Shown one piece after another: positions 15,398-22,853 of a DNA stretch of 23,194 nt. The notes under the pieces were generated by a model. That model saw only the letters and a program-made list of their open reading frames with translations, did not search any database and was not told the DNA's origin. A program made the translations under genes and the position numbers. Every line of letters begins with the position of its first letter. Position 1 is the stretch's first letter. This DNA comes from Brachyspira sp. CAG:484 (GTDB taxonomy: Bacteria > Cyanobacteriota > Vampirovibrionia > Gastranaerophilales > Gastranaerophilaceae), in the NCBI GenBank assembly GCA_000431315.1, contig HF989735.1, forward strand, positions 63,413 to 86,606, read 5' to 3'.

Positions 15398-16108
15398 ATG
15401 AGGTGCTTAATCTTATTTTTATGTTTGCTTATAATGCCTGCATTTGCGGGAGAATACGGTGTTTATACCCCGCAGACCTATAAATACAGTGCGGATACGC
15501 CGGAAAGAACTCTTTTTATTCTTGATTTTTCAAACAGTATGACTGAATACTTAGACGGTGAGAGTAAGGTAGATTTAATGCTTGATACTATGAGGAAAAT
15601 TTTACCTACAATAAGCAAAAACAGTTCAATCGGTCTTAGAGTTTACGGACATCGCATGGGATTTACTCCTTTTGAAGCGTGCAGAGCCTCTACGCTGCTT
15701 GTTCCAATAGGTCCGGCGAATAATTTTAATATAGAAGGTGCGTTAATGAAAACTCATCCGCGCGGAATGACACCTATAACTTATTCTCTAAAACAGGCTA
15801 TCAGATATGACTTTATGGGGTTCCCGGGCAAAAAACATATAATTCTTCTCACAGACGGCGGAGAAAATTGCGATGAAAGCCCTTGTAAATTTGTCATGGA
15901 GCTTATTAAAATCCGCAAAGATGTAGTGATTGATGTAATTGCGTTTAACATTGATAATGAAGATGATCTGGCGCAGCTGGAGTGTACATCACTTGTCACA
16001 AGCGGGAAATTCTATACTGCAAATACCGCAGCAGAACTTGCCAGAAGCTTAAACAGTTCTCTTAATGCACACAAGGAAGTTGAAGCAAAAATTATTCCAA
16101 ATCCATAG
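15398..16108 (+). CDS. Exported von Willebrand factor A domain protein
   Basis: 236 residues. A signal peptide (LILFLCLLIMPAFA, cut probably before Gly19) sends it out of the cytoplasm. The VWA domain fills the rest. It carries a complete metal-ion-dependent adhesion site: Asp43-x-Ser45-x-Ser47 (DFSNS), Thr125 (GMTPI) and Asp153 (LTDGGE). The blocks IGLRVYGHR, ACRASTLLVPIG and TSGKFYTANTAAELA closely resemble secreted VWA proteins of Cyanobacteria as I know them. It has no lipobox, sortase motif or second domain, so it is probably a soluble periplasmic or secreted binding protein; the ligand is unknown. The ribosome binding site before the ATG is weak, suggesting dependence on translation of the 67-residue gene upstream. 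Confidence 0.85.
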   Translation: MRCLILFLCLLIMPAFAGEYGVYTPQTYKYSADTPERTLFILDFSNSMTEYLDGESKVDLMLDTMRKILPTISKNSSIGLRVYGHRMGFTPFEACRASTLLVPIGPANNFNIEGALMKTHPRGMTPITYSLKQAIRYDFMGFPGKKHIILLTDGGENCDESPCKFVMELIKIRKDVVIDVIAFNIDNEDDLAQLECTSLVTSGKFYTANTAAELARSLNSSLNAHKEVEAKIIPNP

Positions 16109-16154
16109 TAGGGATTTATATAACAATTTCCACCAAAACTATCCGAATGTCTTT

Positions 16155-16197
16155 GTTTCAGCATCTCTTATTACCGAGAACCTGAAACGAGTTCAGG
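16155..16197. repeat. REP-like element with two overlapping hairpins
   Basis: The arm gtttcagcatctc (16155-16167) pairs with gagaacctgaaac (16176-16188) at 11 of 13 positions. The right arm overlaps a second perfect stem cctgaa (16181-16186) / ttcagg (16192-16197). The two folds exclude each other. The motif cctgaaacgagttcaggatg resembles dispersed palindromic repeats I know from several bacterial genomes. It sits in the 196-base space after the VWA gene, where no classical terminator is visible. Confidence 0.55.
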
Positions 16198-16304
16198 ATG
16201 ATTATTCTATTTTCTGATACCCGCATAACACCTCTTGTATTAATTTTTTTTTGCAGGATAATAAATTTGTAGTTTTTTGCTTGATGAATTAGGAGTAATT
16301 GTAT

Positions 16305-17483
16305 ATGAAAATATCTGCCTGTTCAGCGTATGGCTTGTCATATAGAAGGATGCCTGTGTTTTCGTCTGATAATAAACAGGTGCCTCAGAAAAATGAAAGT
16401 GAAATAAAAAAAGAAAAACTTGTAAAAGCTTCAGTGTATGCCGCAGGAGCTCTTACTCTTCTGGGAACAGGAATATATATATGGAAACATAAAAGAACCC
16501 CGAACGCCCTGCCTGTTTCTAAAAAGTCTGCCGATATTGCAACACCGCTGCCGGATGAACCGCTTGCCAATTCACTTCCGGAGTTTATTAAGCAAAAACT
16601 TTCAGTAAACAATAATTTTAATAAATTTAAGAAATTTTTATCAGAACCTGATAAAAAATCTGAAATTGGTTCAGGAGCCAATTCTGTAGTATATGATATG
16701 CCTTTCCTGAAAGGTTATGTTTTGAAAGTACTTAACCCGGAAAAGAATACAGAGCCGAATAAAATCCCGTTGGGAATTTTTCCTGAAAATGTTAACCTCG
16801 GACAGCCTGTATGGATTCATCCTGATAATTATAAATTGATTATTTTAAAGAAAGTTTCAGGAGAAGCGCATTCTGTGGCAGATTGGTCAAAAGTTATTTA
16901 TGATCCGGCTCTTAAAGCGCCTCATCAGATTACTGCAAAACAGGCAAAAGAGTATTATACAAAGATTATGAAAATCTCACAAATGGAGCAGGGTGTTTTT
17001 GATGATTTTGCTTCACAGCTTAAAGTTCTTGATACTACTCCTAAGTTTGACGGCGAAAAAGAGATGATTGGTTTTAAAACAGATTGCATAAATCCTAATA
17101 ATCTTCTTGTTGACTTTAAAAATAATAAGCTTAATATTATTGATTATTTTGGAAAATGTAAACCCGAACATCAAAATTCATATATGGATATGGTGGCAGT
17201 AATAAGCGATTTTACTCTTTTGCCGGAGTATTACGATTTAATGAAGCCTAATCAGCAAAAACAATTTTTAAAAGCTCTAAAAACAATTGACGAAAAATGT
17301 TTTAATGGTGCTGAAAAAGTCGGATTAACAACGGATAAAAACGTATTTACTGCTTTTATTAATAATACAAATAAATATTTTCCTATTCAAGGTGTTAAGA
17401 AAGCGGACGGAAGCGGAGAATACGTACGACAGTATGATAGTACAGCAAAACATCTTCTTGACTTGCTTGAAACCTTAAAGTAG
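16305..17483 (+). CDS. Membrane-anchored protein-kinase-like protein
   Basis: 392 residues from the ATG at 16305, which has AGGAG nine bases upstream; a TTG two codons earlier is less likely. One membrane helix lies at about residues 44-62 (LVKASVYAAGALTLLGTGIY). The rest reads as a protein-kinase-like fold. A glycine loop GSGANSVVY starts at 122, and Lys141 in YVLKV is the ATP lysine. Asp260 and Asn265 in DCINPNNLLVD match the D-x4-N catalytic loop. Asp280 in LNIIDYFGK corresponds to the DFG metal ligand, 20 residues after Asp260. All key residues are therefore present although overall similarity to known families is low. The substrate could be a protein or a small molecule. It faces the phospholipase-D gene with one base between stop codons. 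Confidence 0.7.
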   Translation: MKISACSAYGLSYRRMPVFSSDNKQVPQKNESEIKKEKLVKASVYAAGALTLLGTGIYIWKHKRTPNALPVSKKSADIATPLPDEPLANSLPEFIKQKLSVNNNFNKFKKFLSEPDKKSEIGSGANSVVYDMPFLKGYVLKVLNPEKNTEPNKIPLGIFPENVNLGQPVWIHPDNYKLIILKKVSGEAHSVADWSKVIYDPALKAPHQITAKQAKEYYTKIMKISQMEQGVFDDFASQLKVLDTTPKFDGEKEMIGFKTDCINPNNLLVDFKNNKLNIIDYFGKCKPEHQNSYMDMVAVISDFTLLPEYYDLMKPNQQKQFLKALKTIDEKCFNGAEKVGLTTDKNVFTAFINNTNKYFPIQGVKKADGSGEYVRQYDSTAKHLLDLLETLK

Positions 17484-17484
17484 C

Positions 17485-19275
17485 CTATCTGCATCCGGCA
17501 TCGGCAGCATCGACTTTCCCGTCAAAATTATTATCAATACCGTCATAGCAGGAACCTATTGAGTATTTACTTTCGGCTCTTACTGTGTACTTCAAATATC
17601 TTTCAGGAATTTTTTGCCATATATATAAGAAAAATCTGCGGTAAAAATCTGCAAGTTTCTGGTTCTCTATTATAAGCATGTTTTCATCATTTTTGTTTTC
17701 CCCGCTGTTTGAAAAGTTCGCTGAACCGGTTACGATGTATTTATTATCAATAATCATCGCTTTAGTGTGCATTTTTCCTGCATAATTTTCAACTTTAACA
17801 GGAACCCCTTTTGTCCGAAGAAGTTTAAATGTTGAATTTCTGGTTCCGGTATTTGTCGCATCGACTATCAGACGGACATCTATTCCCCGTTCATACGCTT
17901 CAATAAGCGCATCTGTCAGTGCCTTATGTGTAATAAGAAATGCCGGTATATAAATATATTCTTTTGCATTTTTTACAAGCGGAACAATATTGCTGCTTAT
18001 CTGCTTATCTTGCGGAGAGAAAAACACAGAGTATTTTGTTCCGTTTATATCAAGATCTTTATTGTTTACAGTTTTAGCCTTAAGTGAATGAAATTTTCCG
18101 CTGTACATCTGTTCAAATTCTTTTGTGTAAAGCTCTGCAATTCGGGTTGAATTTATAATCAAAACATTGTTCTGGTTAAATCCGGAAAAACCTGTTGTTG
18201 AAAAATTCATTGAGCCCGTATAAACTTTTTGATTGTCAAAAATTGCAAATTTGTTATGCATTAACATGTTTGTCTGAGTAGCATTGCCTTCAATCTTGTC
18301 GGCTCTTACATTTTTAAAATTTTTTACAAACCCATCTGTTTCAGGGTAATAGTTTTCAGAACTTGTTTTAGTATCATAGACAATTCTTACAGTTACTCCT
18401 CTTTGTTCTGCATTTTTAAGTGCCATTGCAATCTGAGGTATATCAGCCCAACCATATAGCGCTATATCAATGCTGGATAATGATGAATTTACGAGATTGA
18501 CAAATTCTTTGCAAACACTATGCGAACAATTTCTGTCGGGGTTAAGAATAGTTGTAAAATCAGTAAGGATAAGCTTTGTGCTGCCATCTGTGATTATAGT
18601 AGGTGTTGTTGATATTTTTTCTGTAATATATTTTTTATGTGACTTATTGGCTTTTGCGGAAGAATGCTTTTTTACATGGCAGTATTTACAAGGCTTTGCT
18701 CCGGAGGGGATTTCCTTTTTCAGCAAAATAACCGCGTCATGTGCAGCCTTCCCGTATTTGCAATCCAGAGTATGGAATTTTTTGCTTTTATGATTATAAA
18801 TCACAAGATTAAGCTTTGACGCACGTTCTTTTATTGCAGGAAATGCGGGAGATTTAAGGTCAAATCCGTTTTCGTACAGGATTTCTGAATAATTTTTGTC
18901 GTTAATATAAATCTTAGCAGCTCTGCAATCAGCGTATTTTTCATCAAGGAATTTCAGTTTTACATTATTTCCAAGCAGAAGTTTTGATACAAACTCATCT
19001 GACAAATAACCTATTGCTGCTGCCTGTTCAAAAGTTAAACCAGCCTTTTGTGCATCCTCCTGTGAAAGTTTATTCAAATTAGAAGAAAAAGCCTTTACTC
19101 CTGCTGCACAAATTGTTTCATTATCATCAACTTTATGGTTATTATTAAGGTCAACCTGAATTATTTCCGGAGTAATTACATCTATAACAGGAGTTCTACC
19201 TGATATACTTATTTGAAATCCTGCAAAAGCAAGGAATATAAATATTATAAAAAATGCAGCTGCCTTTTCTTTCAT
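17485..19275 (-). CDS. Exported phospholipase-D-family protein with two HKD motifs and EF-hand-like loops
   Basis: 596 residues. An N-terminal signal anchor (about 5-24) exports it. Residues 42-53 (DLNNNHKVDDNE) match a complete EF-hand loop. A Cys/His segment at about 168-202 (FHTLDCKYGKAAHD, then PSGAKPCKYCH) looks like the small Ada-type metal-binding module found beside some nucleases. Two phosphodiesterase domains follow, each with H-x-K-x4-D: His340, Lys342, Asp347 and His503, Lys505, Asp510. Each is followed by the usual G-S-x-N-F-S. The C-terminal CYDGIDNNFDGKVDAADAGC is a second calcium-type loop framed by Cys. The enzyme could hydrolyse phospholipid or nucleic acid outside the cell; metal-binding flanks and the Ada-like module favour a nuclease, but this is inference. 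The ATG overlaps the deacetylase stop by one base. Confidence 0.85.
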   Translation of the reverse strand: MKEKAAAFFIIFIFLAFAGFQISISGRTPVIDVITPEIIQVDLNNNHKVDDNETICAAGVKAFSSNLNKLSQEDAQKAGLTFEQAAAIGYLSDEFVSKLLLGNNVKLKFLDEKYADCRAAKIYINDKNYSEILYENGFDLKSPAFPAIKERASKLNLVIYNHKSKKFHTLDCKYGKAAHDAVILLKKEIPSGAKPCKYCHVKKHSSAKANKSHKKYITEKISTTPTIITDGSTKLILTDFTTILNPDRNCSHSVCKEFVNLVNSSLSSIDIALYGWADIPQIAMALKNAEQRGVTVRIVYDTKTSSENYYPETDGFVKNFKNVRADKIEGNATQTNMLMHNKFAIFDNQKVYTGSMNFSTTGFSGFNQNNVLIINSTRIAELYTKEFEQMYSGKFHSLKAKTVNNKDLDINGTKYSVFFSPQDKQISSNIVPLVKNAKEYIYIPAFLITHKALTDALIEAYERGIDVRLIVDATNTGTRNSTFKLLRTKGVPVKVENYAGKMHTKAMIIDNKYIVTGSANFSNSGENKNDENMLIIENQKLADFYRRFFLYIWQKIPERYLKYTVRAESKYSIGSCYDGIDNNFDGKVDAADAGCR

Positions 19276-20117
19276 TATTTAATATTCTTATAATTTGTTA
19301 TTTCAAATCCAAGTCTGTAAATTGTATCCTGAAGCATTTTATCCTGAGTTATTGCAAATTCTTCAGTATGACTGTCAGCTTTTTTAGACGAATATTTGCA
19401 GGGATGTATCAGTGCCTCTGCAATCAAATCAGTGCCTTCCAGAGCTTTTAATCCATATTCAAGAGTTTTAGCATCCATCATCCCTGTATAGCCGACTCCG
19501 ATAAGATAATCATTTGTTTTTAATCCGTATTCTTTAACAGTTTTAATGTTTTGGGCAGTATAAAAATTCAAAAGAATAATTTTTAAAATGTTCGGCGGAT
19601 ATTTTAGATTAAAGTGCTTTTTAAAACCGGGCACTGTATAAAATTCTTCATGCTGCGTCCTTACAAACGGAATGCCGTATTCTTTTGCAAGTTTACAGGT
19701 AAGTCTGAATATAGGCGGGATTGCATGAGTATGGACATGTGAATCTATATGATCTACAGAAGCACAGCCCATAATTTTTTCAATCTGTGCACGAAATTCC
19801 CGTTCAATCTCTTTTAAAAAATCCTTATTTTGTGATTTTGAAATAAGTCCCAAATACCCGCAGTTAAAATTACCGGCATTGTCCGTAATAGAAAAGCAGT
19901 TAGTAAGAGCTTTCCCCTCAATTATGTTCAAATGAACTCCAAGCCCTAAATTTTGGCACTCGGGGAGAATTTCATTAACTGCACTATCAAACGCAGGACC
20001 ATTTGCGCATATGCTTGCACTTTTTAAAAATCCATCATTACACCCGCACAGAACTGCCCTGTTATGGTTCTGCGACATTCCGAAATCATCAGCATTTAAT
20101 ATAAATTTTTTAGACAT
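19275..20117 (-). CDS. ChbG/HpnK-type carbohydrate deacetylase (YdjC family)
   Basis: 280 residues, a cytosolic metal-dependent deacetylase fold that removes N-acetyl groups from sugars such as chitooligosaccharides or glycolipid head groups. Metal and catalytic residues are visible: Asp10-Asp11 in LNADDFGMS, His62 in GVHLN, and Asp122-His123 through His127, His129 and His131 in the DHIDSHVHTH block. The later EALIHPCKY is also family-like. The length matches the family. It shares the TAATG overlap with the phospholipase-D gene and diverges from a membrane glycosyltransferase. This suggests work on a lipid-linked or envelope sugar, as HpnK does next to HpnI-type glycosyltransferases, though no hopanoid genes are seen here. 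Confidence 0.9.
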   Translation of the reverse strand: MSKKFILNADDFGMSQNHNRAVLCGCNDGFLKSASICANGPAFDSAVNEILPECQNLGLGVHLNIIEGKALTNCFSITDNAGNFNCGYLGLISKSQNKDFLKEIEREFRAQIEKIMGCASVDHIDSHVHTHAIPPIFRLTCKLAKEYGIPFVRTQHEEFYTVPGFKKHFNLKYPPNILKIILLNFYTAQNIKTVKEYGLKTNDYLIGVGYTGMMDAKTLEYGLKALEGTDLIAEALIHPCKYSSKKADSHTEEFAITQDKMLQDTIYRLGFEITNYKNIK

Positions 20118-20129
20118 CTTAATTTATTG

Positions 20130-20178
20130 TTGCACTCCAATAAATATTATTATATTATAAAAGTAGCCTTTCTGGCAA
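20130..20178. promoter_or_regulatory. Overlapping divergent promoters (deacetylase and glycosyltransferase)
   Basis: Rightward: TTGCAC (20130-20135), 17 bases, TATTAT (20153-20158). Leftward: TTGCCA (read from 20178 to 20173), 18 bases, TATAAT (20154-20149). The two -10 boxes overlap, so the two directions should compete or be regulated together. Confidence 0.5.
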
Positions 20179-20204
20179 TTTTTTAATATAAGAAAGAGTA
20201 CTTT

Positions 20205-21158
20205 ATGGAAAAGCCTACATTAGCTATTATTATTCCCTGCTATAATGAAGAATTATGCGTTCGTCATACTGTTGAAAGATTATTCGAAGTCTTAAACAGC
20301 TTAATATCAAAAAATAAAATTAAGCCTGACAGCTATTTATACCTTATAGATGACGGATCAACGGATAAGACATGGAATATTATTGTGGAGCTTCATAAAG
20401 CAAATCCGCTTGTTAAGGGGCAGAAGTTTATAAGAAACTTTGGAAACCAAAAAGCTCTTATTGCTGGCCTTGAAGGTGTCCGCGCGATAGGATGCGACTG
20501 TGTAATATCTATTGATGCTGATTTACAGCAGGATGAGATGGCTATTGAAAAATTTGTTGACAAATACATGGAAGGTTACGATATAGTTTCCGGTATTAGA
20601 AACGACAGGAAAACAGATTCTTTCTTTAAAAAATCAACTGCATGGCTTTTTTATAAAACAATGAACATTCTTGGCGCAAAAATTCCTATGAATCATTCCG
20701 ACTACAGGCTTGTAAGCAAAAGAGGACTTGATGTACTTGCGCAATATGGAGAAAAATATTTATTTTTAAGAGGTTTCTTTAATGAAGTCGGCTTAAAAAA
20801 TGCCTTTGTTAACTTTAATGTAAAACCCAGAATGGCAGGAGAATCAAAGTTTAACTTTATAAGCTTAATGGGGCTTGCACTGAATGGTATTACCTCATAT
20901 AGTATTGTACCTCTTCGTTTTATAACGATTTTAGGATTTTTAATGGCTCTGTTTGGGTTTGTTGTTGGTGTAGAAGCCGTTTATGAGAAAATTTTTCATA
21001 ATGATGCGCCTAACGGTATGGTAACAACAATTATATTATTATGCGTATTTGGCGGAATACAGCTTTTTTGTGTTGGTATTATAGGTGAATATGTAGGGCA
21101 GGTTTTCAGGGAAGTCAAAGCCCGTCCCAGATATATAAAAGAAACCGAATTAAAATAA
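20205..21158 (+). CDS. Family 2 membrane glycosyltransferase (polyprenyl-phosphate sugar transferase type)
   Basis: 317 residues. The GT-A domain covers residues 1-225: start LAIIIPCYNEE, Asp49-Asp50 in IDDGSTDKT for the nucleotide sugar, DADLQQD with the metal-binding Asp104-x-Asp106, SDYRLVSKR, and RGFFNEVG. Two membrane helices follow at about 236-258 and 273-296, and the tail is GEYVGQVFREVKARPRYI. This plan is that of GtrB, ArnC and bacterial dolichyl-phosphate-mannose-synthase relatives, which load a sugar onto undecaprenyl phosphate at the inner face of the membrane. The sugar cannot be assigned. The divergent deacetylase may act on the same product. Its 3' end meets the SRP RNA gene tail to tail with five bases between. 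Confidence 0.9.
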   Translation: MEKPTLAIIIPCYNEELCVRHTVERLFEVLNSLISKNKIKPDSYLYLIDDGSTDKTWNIIVELHKANPLVKGQKFIRNFGNQKALIAGLEGVRAIGCDCVISIDADLQQDEMAIEKFVDKYMEGYDIVSGIRNDRKTDSFFKKSTAWLFYKTMNILGAKIPMNHSDYRLVSKRGLDVLAQYGEKYLFLRGFFNEVGLKNAFVNFNVKPRMAGESKFNFISLMGLALNGITSYSIVPLRFITILGFLMALFGFVVGVEAVYEKIFHNDAPNGMVTTIILLCVFGGIQLFCVGIIGEYVGQVFREVKARPRYIKETELK

Positions 21159-21163
21159 TAAAA

Positions 21164-21420
21164 AGCCGTGCCACTGTCTATCGAATTTGCCGGATAAAGC
21201 CTTTAAATACACTATCTCTTTTTAAAAATACAACACCCGTAAAGGTCACCTTAGTGCTGCTATGTTTCCATCCTGACACGGTTCGGAGTTTTACGCCGCC
21301 ATATCCTTAAACGTCAACAACAGTATATTTATTAACATTATCTGCCAGACCCTCACAACAGGCTCTGCACCCCGCATAAACTTCGGGTCAAGGGATTGCA
21401 ATTCCCCGTGGAGCACGGCT
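21164..21420 (-). ncRNA. ffs: Signal recognition particle RNA, large bacterial (Alu-containing) form
   Basis: About 257 nt read on the minus strand. The ends AGCCGTGC and GCACGGCT pair (21413-21420 with 21164-21171). The 5' part has the Alu-domain features GGGGAATTGCAATCCCTTG, and further on the conserved TGTTGACGTTT seen in the Bacillus scRNA. Domain IV is unmistakable: CCGTGTCAGG, a short stem ATG-GAAA-CAT, then AGCAGCACTAAGGTGACC. The tetraloop reads GAAA instead of the more usual GGAA. A T5 run after the terminal stem ends transcription. With Ffh it targets ribosomes making membrane and exported proteins. The 5' and 3' ends are estimated from the terminal stem. Confidence 0.93.
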
Positions 21421-21426
21421 GATTTT

Positions 21427-21456
21427 ATTATATCATAAACTTTTTTATTTTATCAA
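21427..21456 (-). promoter_or_regulatory. Promoter of the SRP RNA
   Basis: On the minus strand TTGATA (21451-21456), an 18-base spacer and a perfect TATAAT (21427-21432) lie 6 bases before the predicted RNA 5' end. Spacing to the start site is as expected for sigma70. Confidence 0.75.
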
Positions 21457-21524
21457 ATTTTATTCCAGCATACCGGAATAATCCTGTGATGCTGTATTAT
21501 ATCTGAATTAGAAATTAAATACAT

Positions 21525-22298
21525 TTAGTCCATAAGCTTGGTGACAATAACCGGCAGGTCATTGTAATACATAGGAATTTGTTTTGTTCTGTTAGTGTAG
21601 GCTGTCCAGACAACACCGGAATAGGCATTTTTACTAATTTCTATTAGCTGATTTTCAAGATTGGAATTATTTTTCTTGAATATCTGTAAATTTATAAGAT
21701 TATCCATATTCCCTATGTCAATTAATGTTAGCTGACCGTCTTTTTTAAAGTTTTCGCGGGCCTGGGTAATAGCGTCCTGAACCCATTTCTTTTTTGATAC
21801 TTTTTTGCGTGAAGAACATTCTGATATACGCTTACATCTTATTCCTAAATTTTGTGCATGCTCATAAAAGGCATCTATTACCTCTTTTGTTGCTGCAACA
21901 TCGTTATCTGCGATAATAACCCCGGCTTTAAATAGTTTTTTATTTTTTATAATAGATTTATCACCTTCCAAATGCGCTTTCAGAGGGTAAAGGAAGTTTG
22001 ATTTAAGTTCTTTTGACGTACTTTTATAGCTTATTTTATTTAGCCCAAGATGTTTATTTCCAAGGTCTGTAATACTTTCAGGAAGTTTTTTCCGCCCTTT
22101 TATTCTAAATAAAGTTATTCCGACCGCAAGAGCTGCACAGGCAACAAGAAATTTTCTGAGTTTGTGCCGGTTAAACTCCTCATGGTTTTCTTTTGGAATA
22201 TACGCAAACTCATTCATTACAGGAACTTTTGCCAGCTCCGGTTTCGATATTGTTGTATTTGGAATATTGCTACCAAAAGAAATGCTTTGAACTTTCAT
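21525..22298 (-). CDS. Hypothetical membrane protein with ISFGS N-terminus, possible degenerate AAA+ domain
   Basis: 257 residues. It begins MKVQSISFGSNIPNTT, carrying the motif seen in other hypothetical proteins of this window. One membrane helix lies at about 49-66 (FLVACAALAVGITLFRIKG), with basic residues on both sides. The domain from about 123 reads like a AAA+ ATPase skeleton. AGVIIADNDVAATKEVIDAF sits where a Walker A region would be, without the G-K-T residues. LTLIDIGNMDNL (190-201) sits where Walker B would be, without Glu after Asp. If so it is a non-hydrolysing relative; this is inference from pattern only. No clear ribosome binding site precedes the ATG, and TACTAT just upstream could give a nearly leaderless mRNA. 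It stands alone. Confidence 0.65.
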   Translation of the reverse strand: MKVQSISFGSNIPNTTISKPELAKVPVMNEFAYIPKENHEEFNRHKLRKFLVACAALAVGITLFRIKGRKKLPESITDLGNKHLGLNKISYKSTSKELKSNFLYPLKAHLEGDKSIIKNKKLFKAGVIIADNDVAATKEVIDAFYEHAQNLGIRCKRISECSSRKKVSKKKWVQDAITQARENFKKDGQLTLIDIGNMDNLINLQIFKKNNSNLENQLIEISKNAYSGVVWTAYTNRTKQIPMYYNDLPVIVTKLMD

Positions 22299-22460
22299 AA
22301 TAGTATTTTAAATTTAAACAAAGTAAAATTTGCGTTTTTGTGAAGAATTATTAATTTCTCATTATAAAAAATTCTGTTTAACGATATATCCGGATTAGCC
22401 GTATTGTGGAATGTTTTTTCCTTAATGAAGCAATATTCTTTCAGTGTAAAGGAGAAAGTA

Positions 22461-22853
22461 ATGACTGAAAGATTAGAAATGTATCGCTGTGAAATTTGCG
22501 GTAATTTGGTTCAGGTCATACTGGCTGGCGGAGGTGAACTTGTTTGCTGCGGGCAGCCTATGACTTTATTGAAGCCGAATACAATTGAAGATGCAGCGCT
22601 TGAAAAACACATTCCTGTATATATTCAGCGTGAAAATGGTGTTGAAATACAGGTTGGATCAGTTCTTCATCCTATGAATGACGATCATTATATTATGTTT
22701 ATTGAATCAATTTCCGAAGATAGAAACCGTATGAAATTACAATATTTGCATCCGGGGCAGGAAGCTAAAATGCTTCTTGAGCAGAAACTCGGAAAAGAAA
22801 AGGCATTAGAATTTTGTAACTTACACGGACTATGGGAGGGCGAAAGTGATTAA
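22461..22853 (+). CDS. Superoxide reductase (desulfoferrodoxin, two-iron type)
   Basis: 130 residues. It reduces superoxide to hydrogen peroxide without making oxygen, typical of anaerobes. The N-terminal desulforedoxin domain binds the first iron with Cys10, Cys13, Cys29 and Cys30. The catalytic domain has Glu48-Lys49-His50 (LEKHIP), His70, His76, Cys119 and His122 (FCNLHGLW), the complete square-pyramidal iron site with the lysine that attracts superoxide. I start at the ATG 22461, which follows AAGGAGA. An upstream in-frame ATG at 22404 would add 19 residues unlike the family. The stop overlaps the ferritin start by eight bases, so both are made together for oxygen and iron stress. No convincing PerR box was found upstream. 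Confidence 0.95.
   Translation: MTERLEMYRCEICGNLVQVILAGGGELVCCGQPMTLLKPNTIEDAALEKHIPVYIQRENGVEIQVGSVLHPMNDDHYIMFIESISEDRNRMKLQYLHPGQEAKMLLEQKLGKEKALEFCNLHGLWEGESD

Noticed and set aside
21459..21494. Hairpins ttattcc/ggaataa and cagcat/atgctg after the 257-residue gene
   Set aside because: The stems are short, overlap each other and lack a T-run, so I do not call a terminator.
22340..22375. Possible PerR-like box before superoxide reductase
   Set aside because: There are TTAT and ATAA elements here, but no 7-1-7 dyad close to the PerR consensus.
22404..22460. Upstream in-frame start for superoxide reductase
   Set aside because: The extra 19 residues do not match the family, and the ATG at 22461 has an AAGGAGA site at the right distance.
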